Assembly (NCBI GenBank): GCA_003166955.1
Contig: PMUI01000040.1
Span: 1-48,820, forward strand
DNA length: 48,820 bases
Direction: 5' to 3'
DNA from: Acidobacterium sp.
GTDB taxonomy: Bacteria; Acidobacteriota; Terriglobia; Terriglobales; Acidobacteriaceae
In this document: in pieces, positions 1-9,362 of the stretch
Layout of the letters: each line of letters begins with the position of its first letter
How positions within the stretch are numbered: the stretch's first letter is position 1
The notes under the pieces: generated by a model
The model's database searches: none
What the model saw: the letters and a program-made list of their open reading frames with translations, nothing else
What the model was told of the DNA's origin: nothing
Translations under genes and position numbers: made by a program

Positions 1-35
1 CAACTTCACACCTATTCCCTGTCTTTGGAGGACCT

Positions 36-704
36 ATGGCTCCCGAGTGCCGCTTCATCCTGCCCAACGGCCGCAACTGCCGTTGCGCCGCCACCCGCAA
101 TCAGGAATTCTGCCGCCACCACGCGCCCCGGCCCGCCATTCCCGGCCCCCCACCCATCCCCAAACGCGATCGCTACTCCCGCATCCAACACTGGGCCCAA
201 CTCGGCCGCAATCTCGCCTGGCTCGACCCGGTCGAAATCCCCCTCGAAGTCCACGCCATCCTCCATTCCCTCCTCCAGGACGGCATATCCGACCGCGAGG
301 CCGGACGCCTCCTCCGCGGCCTCCTCCAGCGTTTCGGTTCCGTACCGTTTCCGGTGCCCGAACCGCCCGACGAGTGGTCCGACGCAGCGCTCGCCGTCCC
401 GCCCATGGCTCCGAAGACCAATTCGGCCAATCCGTCCCCGGCCATCTCGCCCTCGCCCACCCTGCCCTTCCTCCACGAACTGCAACGAGCCAGACAGGAT
501 CCTGACCGCCTGATCGCGTTCCTCTCGGCCCTCGGCGAACAAGCCTTCGACGAACAAGTCAGGAAGCGCCCGCCGTCCGCTCAGCCGCAGCTGCATCAAA
601 CCCGGCCCACCATGACGTCAACCCGGCCCTCCCTGATAGCAACCCGGCCGCATCCCCATCAAACTCGGCCAGCCATGCATCAACCGCAGCCGAGTGCCAA
701 ATGA
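36..704 (+). CDS. Hypothetical protein with N-terminal Cys/His cluster and C-terminal TRP heptad repeats
   Basis: Function unknown. The ATG at 36 follows a good ribosome binding site (GGAGG at 27-31). The first 30 residues carry four Cys and two His (C5, C14, C16, C26, then HH), which could bind a metal; the middle is rich in Pro and Arg. The C-terminus repeats a seven-residue unit of the form xTRPxxx four times, matching a 21-bp DNA repeat (cores at 600, 621, 642, 663). The frame stays open after the TGA at 702-704, with two more repeats, until TAG at 801-803, so the tail may have been shortened by a nonsense change. That it is a gene is likely; any function would be a guess. Confidence 0.6.
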   Translation: MAPECRFILPNGRNCRCAATRNQEFCRHHAPRPAIPGPPPIPKRDRYSRIQHWAQLGRNLAWLDPVEIPLEVHAILHSLLQDGISDREAGRLLRGLLQRFGSVPFPVPEPPDEWSDAALAVPPMAPKTNSANPSPAISPSPTLPFLHELQRARQDPDRLIAFLSALGEQAFDEQVRKRPPSAQPQLHQTRPTMTSTRPSLIATRPHPHQTRPAMHQPQPSAK

Positions 705-803
705 TGTTCCACGTATCATCTGCGCCCAACTCGGCCGAGCCTGACGCAAACTCGACCGAGTCTGCATGAACCTCAACCAGGGTTCAATCTGATACATCCG
801 TAG
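600..803 (+). repeat. 21-bp repeat (core ACYCGGCC) crossing a stop codon
   Basis: Cores at 600, 621, 642, 663, 729 and 750; the spacing is 21 bp, except one gap of 66 bp that still keeps the reading frame. In frame it encodes xTRPxxx heptads. The repeat continues through the TGA at 702-704. The rest of the gap up to 921 shows no other feature. Confidence 0.6.
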
Positions 804-921
804 TCACTTATCCAGGCCATCCAACCCGGTCAAATCGTCAAATCGCTGAAAACAAGTCATCGGCCCAAAGAGAGAGGGGCTCATTTTTGCCGAACCTCGC
901 CTTTCCAGGCCAAAATCGTTT

Positions 922-1710
922 ATGCGCGCCCCCATCTTCCAGGTCGATGCCTTCACCACCCGCCGCTTCGCCGGCAACCCCGCGGCCATCATTCCGCTCC
1001 CGAGCTTCCTTCCCGACGAAATCCTTCAGGCCATCGCCGCCGAGAACAACCTCGCCGAAACCGCCTACCTCGTCCCCTCAAACGGCGAATACAACCTCCG
1101 CTGGTTCACGCCCGGCACTGAGGTCCCGCTCTGCGGCCACGCCACTTTGGCCAGCGCCGCCGTCGTCATGGAACGCCTCGAGCCCGCGCGCACCCAGGTC
1201 GTCTTCCACTCAGCCAGCGGCCCCTTAACCGTAACTCGTAACGGTAACGGTTACATAATGGATTTTCCAACGCGCCCCTCGTCACCGATCCCAACTCCGC
1301 CCGCTCTCGCCCAAGCCTTCGGAGCCACGCTCGTCGAAGTCACGGAAAACGACTTCAACTACCTCGCCCTGCTTCCGGACGAAAAGACCTTGCGATCCGT
1401 CGCGCCTGATATGCCCGCGCTCATCCGCATCGGCAAGCCCGGCTTCATTATCACCGCCGCGAGCGATGATCCAAAAATTGACTTCGTCAGCCGCTACTTC
1501 GCTCCCGTCAAAGGAATCCCCGAAGATCCCGTCACCGGCTCGGCCCACTGCATGCTCGCGCCCTACTGGGCGAAGCGCCTCGGCAAAACCGACTTCACCG
1601 CCTTTCAGGCATCGCCGCGCGGCGGCAAAGTTCTCTGCCGCCTCCGCGGCGACCGCACCGAGCTCGAAGGCGAATGCGTCTTCTACCTCGAGGGCGAAGT
1701 CGAAATCTAA
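922..1710 (+). CDS. PhzF family isomerase/epimerase
   Basis: A 262-residue PhzF-fold protein, the usual length for the family of two-lobed, cofactor-independent isomerases (phenazine-pathway PhzF, E. coli YddE). Family hallmarks: opening strand QVDAFTTRRFAGNPAA, putative catalytic acid E46 in NNLAETAYL, CGHATLASAA near residue 72, and DPVTGSAHC in the C-terminal lobe. No phenazine genes lie nearby, so the substrate is unknown; most PhzF homologues outside phenazine clusters are uncharacterised. It is followed after 76 bp by the TPR-CHAT gene on the same strand. Confidence 0.9.
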   Translation: MRAPIFQVDAFTTRRFAGNPAAIIPLPSFLPDEILQAIAAENNLAETAYLVPSNGEYNLRWFTPGTEVPLCGHATLASAAVVMERLEPARTQVVFHSASGPLTVTRNGNGYIMDFPTRPSSPIPTPPALAQAFGATLVEVTENDFNYLALLPDEKTLRSVAPDMPALIRIGKPGFIITAASDDPKIDFVSRYFAPVKGIPEDPVTGSAHCMLAPYWAKRLGKTDFTAFQASPRGGKVLCRLRGDRTELEGECVFYLEGEVEI

Positions 1711-1786
1711 TGGCCCCGGCCCTCGCGCCCAGAGTGGGTTCGGCCTTGACAATTCGCACTCGCGCGGTGAAGGTAAGGCATCCCCA

Positions 1787-4414
1787 ATGAAGTTGCCAGC
1801 TCTCGCGCTCGCCTTCGCCGTCTCGCTCCTCGCCTCCGCGCAGGAGGCCCGCTGGACACAGATGAGCCAGCAGGTTGAGCAACTCCGGCATCAGGGCAGG
1901 ATCGCCCAGGCCATTCCGCTGGCACAGCAAACCGTCCAGGTCGCTGCAGCCACCTTCGGCCCGCAGGACCGCCGCGTCGGCCTCTCTCTCGATGCTCTCG
2001 GCGTTCTGTTCACCAATCAGGACGATTTCGCCGACGCCGAAACCAGCCTGCGTCGCGCGCTCGACATCCTGCAGAAATCCGCGGGCCCGGAAAGCAAAGA
2101 GGCGGGCGAAACCCTGCTCCATCTCGCCAAACTCTACAGCAGTCACGGCCGATGGGGCGAGGCCGAAGGCGCATTTCACGACGCGCTCACCGCCGAGTTG
2201 AAGACCTACGGCCAGAACGACCCGCATGTCGCCGATGTGCTGTTCTACGGCTCCAGCCTGCTGATCGACGAAGGCAAACTCTACGACGCCGCGCGCGTCA
2301 TTCGCGGCGCGATCGCCATCTACCAGAATGCCGGTCCCGCGTATAACCTCCAGCTGGCCGCCAGCTACAACACCGCGGGTGAAGTCGTCGAGTACTCGGG
2401 CGATCACAAGGTCGCCGAAACCCTCTACCAGCGCGCGATCGACATCGGCGAAAAGGCTTTCGGTCCCAACGGCTCCGACCTCGCCGTCAGTCTCATGGGT
2501 CTCGGCAGCGTTTACAAAAGCGAGGAGCGCTATGCCGACGCCGCGCCACTGTTCGAGCGCTCCCTCGCGATCCTCCAGCACAATCTCTCTCCCACCAGTC
2601 CCGACCTCGTCGAAGCCGAGGCCAACATCGCCCTCTTCTACTATGCCTGGGATAAGCCGGATCGCGCCGGCCCCTGGTTCGACAAATATCTTGGCAATCG
2701 CATCGCGCAATGGCGAGCCAACGCCACCACCATGAGCGAGCGCGATCGGCTGGTCACCTACGCCACTCTGCCCGGCACGTTTCCGCTCTACTTCAGCTTT
2801 GCAACGCGCTATCACGATCGCGATCCCGCCCTCGCCGGCAAGGTCTACGACGCTCTGCTCGTGGAGCGGGGCTTCGTCGCCGAAAGCGCTGCTTCCATAC
2901 GCGCCCACATCATCGTCAGTGGAGATACCCAGGCGCTCGCCCTGCTGGACAAGCTCGCCGCTGCGAAGACTCAGCTGGCCGCGCTCTCGCAGTCAAACAG
3001 CGACGACGATGTTCATCGCAGCCAGATCGCGCAGTTGGCGCAGGAAACCAACCAGATGGAGCAGGAGCTGGCGCGGCGCTCTGCTGTGCTGTCGGAAGCC
3101 AACACGCTCGCGGTTGCCACGTGGCGCGATGTGCAGAAAGCTCTCAAGCCGGGCGAGGCCGCGGTCGAGATTACGCGCTTCCAGTTTCACAACGGCAGGA
3201 CCTTCACCAGTACGCGCGTCTACATCGCGCTGGTCGTCACGCCGCAGTCGAGATATCCCCAACTCATCGTGCTGGGTGACGCTAAGGATCTCGAAGCGAC
3301 CCCGCTGACCAATTTCCGGCTCGTCGTCGCAAAAACCCGCGGCGTCACCGCGGAACCCGAGCCTGGCGCTCCCGCCGCGAACGTTGCCGCCTCCGTCGAT
3401 ACAGGCGCAGCGTACGAGGGCTTCTGGAAGCCGCTCGAGCCCGCGCTCAGAGGCGTCAACCGCGTCTACGTCGCGTCCGACGGCGTTCTCAGCCAAATTC
3501 CCATCGGCCTGCTTTCCGATTCAACCGGCAAGCTGCTGATCGAGAAGTATCAGCTCCGTTGCATCAACAGCACCAGAGATCTGTTGCGTCCCCAGCGCAG
3601 CGCGACCGTCAGGTCCGCTGTGCTGCTCGGCAACCCGAGGTTCGAACTGACCCAAACCGGCCAACGAGCCGCGTCGACTTCCAGCCAATCCTCCTCGTCC
3701 GCCGCGTCGACCCCAGCCTCGCAGCGCGCTGTCGATCTCAGCGGAGGCGCTCTCAATCCGCTTCCCGGCACCGAAGTGGAAGTGACTGCGATTGAAAAAC
3801 TCCTCCGTCAGTCCGGATGGCAGACCACGCTCTACACCGAAGACCGCGCTCTCAAAACATCCATTCAGAAAGTGCGCGGCCCGCGCGTTGTCCACATCGC
3901 AACCCACGGTTTCTTCCTCGAGGACCAGCGCCCCGCCGACCAATCCGGCCGCGTTGTGCGACTGAGCGGCGCAGCCGACGATCCGATGCTGCGTTCCGGC
4001 CTGTTCTTTGCAGGGGCGAATCGAACCCGTGCCGGCGCTGCGCCCGCAGCGGGCCAGGATGACGGTGTCCTCACCGCGTACGAAACCAGCCAGCTCAACC
4101 TACAGGGCACAGAACTCGTCGTCCTCAGCGCCTGCGAAACCGGTCTCGGCGAGCAGAGCAACAGCGAGGGCGTCTTCGGCCTGCGCCGCGCGCTGCAGGA
4201 AGCCGGCGCCGAATCCGTCATGATGAGCATGTGGTCTGTCCCCGACCAGGAAACCCAGGAACTGATGTCGCTGTTTTATGCAAAGTGGCTCGGCGGCCTC
4301 GACAAACCTGAGGCGCTCCGCCAGGCGCAACTCGCGGAACGCGAGGTCGTCCGCAAACGCTACGGCAAAGACCTGCCCTACTACTGGGGAGCCTTCGTCC
4401 TGGTCAGCCGATAG
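1787..4414 (+). CDS. Secreted TPR-CHAT protein (putative caspase-like peptidase)
   Basis: An 875-residue protein with a Sec signal peptide (MKLPALALAFAVSLLASAQ), about ten tetratricopeptide-like repeats (roughly residues 25-390), a linker with coiled-coil character, and a C-terminal CHAT domain (about 600-875). The CHAT catalytic pair is present: H707 in VVHIATHGFF and C783 in VVLSACETGLGE, so it may be an active clan CD peptidase. The open frame extends back to 1466 inside phzF, but the start at 1787 is preferred because it gives a clean signal peptide and avoids a long overlap. CHAT proteins are often cytoplasmic partners in defence or signalling; the export signal points to the periplasm or cell surface. 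Confidence 0.88.
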   Translation: MKLPALALAFAVSLLASAQEARWTQMSQQVEQLRHQGRIAQAIPLAQQTVQVAAATFGPQDRRVGLSLDALGVLFTNQDDFADAETSLRRALDILQKSAGPESKEAGETLLHLAKLYSSHGRWGEAEGAFHDALTAELKTYGQNDPHVADVLFYGSSLLIDEGKLYDAARVIRGAIAIYQNAGPAYNLQLAASYNTAGEVVEYSGDHKVAETLYQRAIDIGEKAFGPNGSDLAVSLMGLGSVYKSEERYADAAPLFERSLAILQHNLSPTSPDLVEAEANIALFYYAWDKPDRAGPWFDKYLGNRIAQWRANATTMSERDRLVTYATLPGTFPLYFSFATRYHDRDPALAGKVYDALLVERGFVAESAASIRAHIIVSGDTQALALLDKLAAAKTQLAALSQSNSDDDVHRSQIAQLAQETNQMEQELARRSAVLSEANTLAVATWRDVQKALKPGEAAVEITRFQFHNGRTFTSTRVYIALVVTPQSRYPQLIVLGDAKDLEATPLTNFRLVVAKTRGVTAEPEPGAPAANVAASVDTGAAYEGFWKPLEPALRGVNRVYVASDGVLSQIPIGLLSDSTGKLLIEKYQLRCINSTRDLLRPQRSATVRSAVLLGNPRFELTQTGQRAASTSSQSSSSAASTPASQRAVDLSGGALNPLPGTEVEVTAIEKLLRQSGWQTTLYTEDRALKTSIQKVRGPRVVHIATHGFFLEDQRPADQSGRVVRLSGAADDPMLRSGLFFAGANRTRAGAAPAAGQDDGVLTAYETSQLNLQGTELVVLSACETGLGEQSNSEGVFGLRRALQEAGAESVMMSMWSVPDQETQELMSLFYAKWLGGLDKPEALRQAQLAEREVVRKRYGKDLPYYWGAFVLVSR

Positions 4415-4473
4415 GTTCCGGCGCCATCGCGGATTCCGCATTCCTTCTTTATAGATTTTCTGCGACACTCGCC

Positions 4474-4498
4474 AGTGGTCCGCCTCAGGCGAACCACT
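4474..4498 (+). promoter_or_regulatory. Hairpin directly upstream of kdpA
   Basis: The arms AGTGGT and ACCACT close an inner CGCC/GGCG stem, ending 10 bp before the kdpA ATG. The start has no clear ribosome binding site, so the hairpin may affect translation or end the upstream transcript; there is no T-run. Confidence 0.35.
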
Positions 4499-4508
4499 CG
4501 GCTCTACG

Positions 4509-6227
4509 ATGGGCTTGTATAACGCGGTTCAGTATCTTCTCTTCGTCGTGATCCTCACGCTCTGTGTAAGGCCGCTTGGCGGCTACATGGAACGCGTGTT
4601 TTCCAGGCGAAGAACTCTGCTGGATCCCTTGTGGGTTCCAGCGGAACGATGGATCTATCGCCTCATCGGCGTCGATCCCGCAGTCGAAATGACCGCCGCA
4701 CAATACACAACCTGCTTCGTGATCTTCGGTTTCATCTGTACCCTGACCCTCTACGCCATCCTCAGATTCGAGCGGCTCCTCCCGTTGTTCTTCCCGCAAT
4801 ACTCCACCACCCCACTCACTCCCGGCCTCTCTTTCAACACCGCGATCAGCTTCTCCACCACCAGCACCTGGCAGGCTTATGCAGGCGAAAACACCATGAG
4901 CTATTTCAGCCAGATGGTGGGGCTCTGCGTGCAGAACTTTCTCGCTGGGGCGGCGGGTCTGGCCGTGGCCATTGCCTTTATCCGCGGTCTCGCGCGCGAG
5001 GAAGCACAGACGCTCGGCAACTTCTGGGTCGACCTCACGCGCAGCGTCCTCTGGATTCTGTTGCCGGGCTCGGTCCTGGGCGCACTTCTGCTTGTCGCGC
5101 AGGGAGTTCCCATGAACTTCCACCATTACGCCGTCGCCCATTCTCTGAACGGAACCCGGCAGATCATTCCGCAAGGTCCAGTTGCCGCACTGGAAATCAT
5201 CAAGAACCTCGGCACCAATGGTGGGGGCTTCTTCAACGCGAACGGCGCTCACCCCTATGAAAATCCCACTGCGCTGGCGAACTTCCTCGAACTCCTCTCC
5301 ATCGTTCTGCTGCCCGCAGCCCTCACCAACACGCTGGGTCGCATGCTGAACCACCGCCGCCAGGGCTGGCTCTTCTATTGGGTGATGCTTCTCCTCTTCG
5401 TAGGCGGTCTCGCAGCACTGCATGCCAGCGAGCAGCACGCCAGTCCGCTTCTGCACCACGTCGCTGCTCAGCGGACCCAACTCCAGCCGGGTGGAAACAT
5501 GGAGGGGAAAGAAGCGCGGTTCGGGATCGCAGGTTCGGTACTTGCCGGTGCGGTCACCTCCAACGCCGCCACAGGCTCCACCAACGCTCAGGACGACAGC
5601 CTTACTTCGCTGGGCGGAATGATCCTGCTCGTCAACCTGCTCCTTGGTGAGATTGTCTTCGGAGGGCTCGGCACCGGACTCTTCGGCATGGTCATGACCG
5701 CCGCGATCCCGGTCTTTCTGGCAGGGCTGATGATCGGCCGCACGCCCGAATACCTGGGCAAGAAACTCGGCCCCTGCGAGAACAAGATGATCATGCTCTA
5801 CGCCCTCGCCGGGCCGGTCACGATCCTGATCCTCACCTCGCTCGCTGTCGCCACCAAAGCCGGGTTGGCCGGGCTCGCCACCAACAGCGGACCCCACGGG
5901 TTCACCGAGATTCTCTTCGGCTACGCTTCTTGTTTCGCGAACAACGGACAGAGCTTCGGTGGACTCAGCGCAAACACCGGCTTCTATAACTTCACCACAG
6001 CCACCGCCATGATGGCGGGGCGATTTGGCCTGGCGATTCCGGCGCTCGCCTTCGCAGGCCTCTTCGCGCGCCAGAAGATCGTGCCGCGATCCATCGGTAC
6101 TCTGCCGACAGATTCGTTTTCGTTCGCGCTTTTGCTCACGGTATATCTGGTGATCGGGACGGCTTTGAGTTATCTACCGGCTCTGACCCTCGGCCCGGTG
6201 CTCGAACGTCTCCTTTTCAAAACCTAG
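4509..6227 (+). CDS. kdpA: Potassium-transporting ATPase subunit A, without kdpB or kdpC
   Basis: A 572-residue polytopic membrane protein aligning end to end with KdpA, the K+-binding channel-like subunit of the Kdp P-type ATPase. The four pore regions are recognisable: NTAISFSTTSTWQAY, LGTNGGGFFNAN, the TSNAATGSTNAQDDS region, and ANNGQSFGGLSAN. The motifs SYFSQMVGLCVQNF and GLMIGRTPEYLGKK are intact. The gene looks functional, but no kdpF, kdpB, kdpC, kdpD or kdpE is present: the next gene is a convergent ABC permease 25 bp away. Pumping needs KdpB and KdpC, so these must lie elsewhere if the protein works in the usual way. Confidence 0.93.
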   Translation: MGLYNAVQYLLFVVILTLCVRPLGGYMERVFSRRRTLLDPLWVPAERWIYRLIGVDPAVEMTAAQYTTCFVIFGFICTLTLYAILRFERLLPLFFPQYSTTPLTPGLSFNTAISFSTTSTWQAYAGENTMSYFSQMVGLCVQNFLAGAAGLAVAIAFIRGLAREEAQTLGNFWVDLTRSVLWILLPGSVLGALLLVAQGVPMNFHHYAVAHSLNGTRQIIPQGPVAALEIIKNLGTNGGGFFNANGAHPYENPTALANFLELLSIVLLPAALTNTLGRMLNHRRQGWLFYWVMLLLFVGGLAALHASEQHASPLLHHVAAQRTQLQPGGNMEGKEARFGIAGSVLAGAVTSNAATGSTNAQDDSLTSLGGMILLVNLLLGEIVFGGLGTGLFGMVMTAAIPVFLAGLMIGRTPEYLGKKLGPCENKMIMLYALAGPVTILILTSLAVATKAGLAGLATNSGPHGFTEILFGYASCFANNGQSFGGLSANTGFYNFTTATAMMAGRFGLAIPALAFAGLFARQKIVPRSIGTLPTDSFSFALLLTVYLVIGTALSYLPALTLGPVLERLLFKT

Positions 6228-6252
6228 CCACGCTGAACGCCGAACGCTGTTC

Positions 6253-7992
6253 TTACTCCAGCCTGTATCTCGTCTCCGCCAGGTGATACAGCGGCCGCCA
6301 CACCAGCCGGTTGATGGTCACCACGATCAGCGCCATGATCATTGTCGCCGCCAAAAGCACTGGATAATTCCCGTCGCTGCTCGCCGCGCTGATCTGCGCC
6401 CCCAGCCCCGTCGTCGCCAGCGTGCTGCCTTTCAGCTGAAAATATTCAGCCACGATCGACGCGTTCCACGCCCCGCCCGAAGCCGTGATCAGTCCGGTGA
6501 TCAGAAACGGAAAAATCCCCGGCAGGATCACCGTCGTCCAGCGTTGCACGTCCTGAAATCGGAAGAGTGTTGCAACTTCGCGCAGCTCCGACGGAATCGC
6601 CTGCGCTCCGGCGATCACGTTGAACAGGATGTACCACTGCGCCGCCAGCAGCATCAGCACCACCGACCCAATCCCCAGCCCGATTCCAATCCGCGCCAGC
6701 GCCACCAGAATCAGCGGAAACAACGCCGTTGCCGGAAAGGACGCCGCAATCTGCGCGATGGGCTGCAAAATCTGCGACAGCTTCGGGTTGAATCCAATCG
6801 CCACGCCCACGGGGATCGTCCACAGCGACCCGATCAGCAGCGCCGCATTCACGCGCACCAGCGTCAGCGCTGCCCCGGCGAGCAAATGCAACAAGTCCGA
6901 GCGATGCATCCCTTTCAGCAGCAGCAGCGCATGGAACGCCGCGACGCCAACCACCGCCAGCACCGCCACAGCCGCAGTCAGATAAATCGCTGCTGCGCCT
7001 CTGCGCGGCTTGTCGTCCACTGGCTTCGGCCGCCTGCGTTTCCGCCGCGCCGCCAGATCCAGATAGAACCGTTCCGCCATCGGCTTGAATGTGTAACGGT
7101 TGATAATTCCAATCACGCTCGAGTTCCGCAACGCATCCAGCACCGGCGACGTCACCCGGTCGCCGCTCTCCACAGTCTCGAACTTAAACTTGTCTGACCA
7201 CGCGATGAGCGGCCTCCACAACAGCTGGTCGGTGATCACGATGATCAGCACCATCGTGATGAGTCCCCAGGTCACTGCTGCAAAGTCCCCGTGCGCTGCC
7301 GCTGTTTGCAGGTACGAACCGAGCCCCGGCAGACGGAAATTCCGGCTCCCCACCGGGAACATCTCGCACACCATCAGGAAAAACCACCCGTTCGCCACCG
7401 ACACAATCGAGTTCCACACCAGCCCGATCGCGCCGAAGGGCAGCTCCAGCTGAAACAAGCGCTGCCAGCGCGAGAACCGGTTGATGCTCGTCGCCTCCAT
7501 CAGCTCGCGCGGTATGCTCTTCAGCGATGTGTAGAAACTGAACGCCATGTTCCATACTTCGCCGGTGAAAATCAGCAGAATCGCTCCGAACTCGATCCCC
7601 AGCTGCCGGGAAGGGAACAGCGACATCATCGCCAGCATCACGCCCGGCAGAAAACTCAGCACCGGAATCGACTGCAGAATATCCAGCGTCGCAATCAGCA
7701 GCGATTCCACGCGCTTGTTGTACGCAGCCGTATATCCATACGCGACCGCAAACACCAGGCTCAGCGCGTACGCCACAAAAATCCGTACCACCGAATAGAA
7801 CGCGTACAGCGGCAGGTGCGCCGGCGACCGATAGATCTCAACCTCTGGAATCGCAGAGCTGAACCAGAACTTCCCGATCCAGAGAATCGCGTAGAAACCG
7901 GCCAGCAGCGCCGCCGCCACACTGAGATCGACAAAAAACGGCCAGGTCCGCTCCATCACGAACGCCCGTGAGAGCGTCAGACGCGGCCTCAT
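6253..7992 (-). CDS. Fused double ABC transporter permease (NitT/TauT type)
   Basis: A 579-residue inner-membrane protein containing two consecutive binding-protein-dependent permease modules (about 1-290 and 330-579), so one chain could supply both membrane halves of an importer. Each half has a permease EAA-type loop: one around SIPRELMEATSINRFSRWQ, the other around AIPSELREVATLFRFQDVQ. The spacer is basic (RRKRRRPK). The start overlaps the ATPase stop as ATGA at 7989-7992, so the two are translationally coupled. Nitrate, taurine or bicarbonate-type substrates are typical of the family, but no substrate-binding protein lies in the window and the substrate cannot be named. Confidence 0.87.
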   Translation of the reverse strand: MRPRLTLSRAFVMERTWPFFVDLSVAAALLAGFYAILWIGKFWFSSAIPEVEIYRSPAHLPLYAFYSVVRIFVAYALSLVFAVAYGYTAAYNKRVESLLIATLDILQSIPVLSFLPGVMLAMMSLFPSRQLGIEFGAILLIFTGEVWNMAFSFYTSLKSIPRELMEATSINRFSRWQRLFQLELPFGAIGLVWNSIVSVANGWFFLMVCEMFPVGSRNFRLPGLGSYLQTAAAHGDFAAVTWGLITMVLIIVITDQLLWRPLIAWSDKFKFETVESGDRVTSPVLDALRNSSVIGIINRYTFKPMAERFYLDLAARRKRRRPKPVDDKPRRGAAAIYLTAAVAVLAVVGVAAFHALLLLKGMHRSDLLHLLAGAALTLVRVNAALLIGSLWTIPVGVAIGFNPKLSQILQPIAQIAASFPATALFPLILVALARIGIGLGIGSVVLMLLAAQWYILFNVIAGAQAIPSELREVATLFRFQDVQRWTTVILPGIFPFLITGLITASGGAWNASIVAEYFQLKGSTLATTGLGAQISAASSDGNYPVLLAATMIMALIVVTINRLVWRPLYHLAETRYRLE

Positions 7993-9362
7993 CCAGCTTT
8001 CTCCTGCTCCTGTTCCTTTTCCCGCTCCGCAATCGGCTCCGCTGGCTCCTCGCCCTCATGCACGTGCAGCGTAAACCGCCGCCGCGCATCGTCCCAGTCG
8101 AACAGCTCCGCGTACCGGCCCCAGTTGATCGCCGTCTCCAGTTGCCGCGCGCATTCGTCTTCGCTGAACTGCTCATCCAGCATGTCGAGGAAGAAGTCCT
8201 CCGGCACCGAATGATCGCTCTTGTTGGCCAGCGCGCGCGCAATCTGCCGCAGCAGCAGCACATGGTCCAGCGCCGCTTTGCGGAACAGCTGCTTCTGCTT
8301 CAGAATCTCCGACTCGGCATACGCCCGTCCCTCCGGCGTGATCGCCGCATCGCCTTCCTCCACCTTCAGGAACCCCAGCAACTGCGCGGCCTCCACGATC
8401 GGGAACAGATCGTCGATCTCGAACGCCAGCTCATCGGCCAGCCGATAAATATCCGTGCGCCCGCCCAGGTCGATGATCAGCTCCAGCAAACCCGCGATCC
8501 CGCCCGGCCGCGCATGCGGCAGCATCTCGTACCGCATCTGCCGCTGATCCCGCACACGCCGCCCATCGGCCAGCACCGGCACCGCCGCAGGCGTTACGTC
8601 CGGCCGCGTCAGCACCTTGTAGATGTAATCCACCAGCGCCGTGAATGCGTGCGCCTTCCGATCCCGCGGCTGCGCCAGCGAAACTTTGAAATCTGTCCGC
8701 ACATGTCCGGGATTGCGCCCCAGCACAATGATTCGATCCGCCAGCAGTACCGCCTCGTCGATGTTGTGCGTGACCAGGAAAATCGCCTTCGTCGGGATCG
8801 TCTTTTTCTGCCACAGCTCCAGCAGTTCGCTGCGCAGATTGTCGGCGGTCAGCACATCCAGCGCCGAAAACGGCTCATCCATAAACAGCACTTCCGGCTC
8901 CACCACCAGCGCCCGCGCAAACCCCACACGCTGCCGCATCCCGCCGGACAGTTCCTTCGGGTAAGCAGCCTCGAAACCGTCCAGGCCCACCGTGTCGAGA
9001 ATCTTCAAACTCCGCCGGTACCGCTGTTGCGCCGCCATTCCCCGCGCCCGCAGCGGAGCTTCCACGTTTTCCTGCACCGTCAGCCACGGAAACAGCGCGA
9101 AGCTCTGGAACACGATCGAGACATTAATCTCCACCGAGGCCAGTTCTTTCCCATGCCACAGAACCGACCCCGCCGAAGGCTGCGACAGCCCCGACAGCAT
9201 CCGCAACAGCGTCGACTTACCCGACCCCGACGGTCCCAGCAACGCCACAATCTCGCCCGGATAGATCGCCAGGTCGGTCGGCGCGATCACCTGGATCCGC
9301 GCCTCGCGCGACTGCGCATAGTACTTCTCCACCTGCCTCGCTTGGATGATCGGATCCGTCAT
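7989..9362 (-). CDS. ABC transporter ATP-binding protein with C-terminal AAA-associated domain
   Basis: A 457-residue ATPase partner of the fused permease. The N-terminal nucleotide-binding domain has Walker A (GPSGSGKST), a Q-loop (VFQSFALFPW), signature LSGGMRQR, Walker B (VLFMDEPFSALD) and switch His (LVTHN), typical of NitT/TauT ATPases. Residues from about 270 on form an extra domain resembling the AAA-associated C-terminal domain found on some of these proteins (possible sensor), ending in a Glu-rich tail. The ATG at 9362 is preferred; a GTG at 9378-9380 is in frame, but its GGGAG motif abuts the start. Confidence 0.86.
   Translation of the reverse strand: MTDPIIQARQVEKYYAQSREARIQVIAPTDLAIYPGEIVALLGPSGSGKSTLLRMLSGLSQPSAGSVLWHGKELASVEINVSIVFQSFALFPWLTVQENVEAPLRARGMAAQQRYRRSLKILDTVGLDGFEAAYPKELSGGMRQRVGFARALVVEPEVLFMDEPFSALDVLTADNLRSELLELWQKKTIPTKAIFLVTHNIDEAVLLADRIIVLGRNPGHVRTDFKVSLAQPRDRKAHAFTALVDYIYKVLTRPDVTPAAVPVLADGRRVRDQRQMRYEMLPHARPGGIAGLLELIIDLGGRTDIYRLADELAFEIDDLFPIVEAAQLLGFLKVEEGDAAITPEGRAYAESEILKQKQLFRKAALDHVLLLRQIARALANKSDHSVPEDFFLDMLDEQFSEDECARQLETAINWGRYAELFDWDDARRRFTLHVHEGEEPAEPIAEREKEQEQEKAG

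Noticed and set aside
1282-2908. Long open frames on the minus strand opposite phzF and the TPR-CHAT gene
   Set aside because: They are antisense to clear protein families and their translations are low-complexity Gly/Ala/Glu text typical of high-GC shadows.
4485-5897. 470-codon minus-strand frame opposite kdpA
   Set aside because: KdpA is recognisable end to end on the plus strand; the antisense frame has no protein-like pattern.
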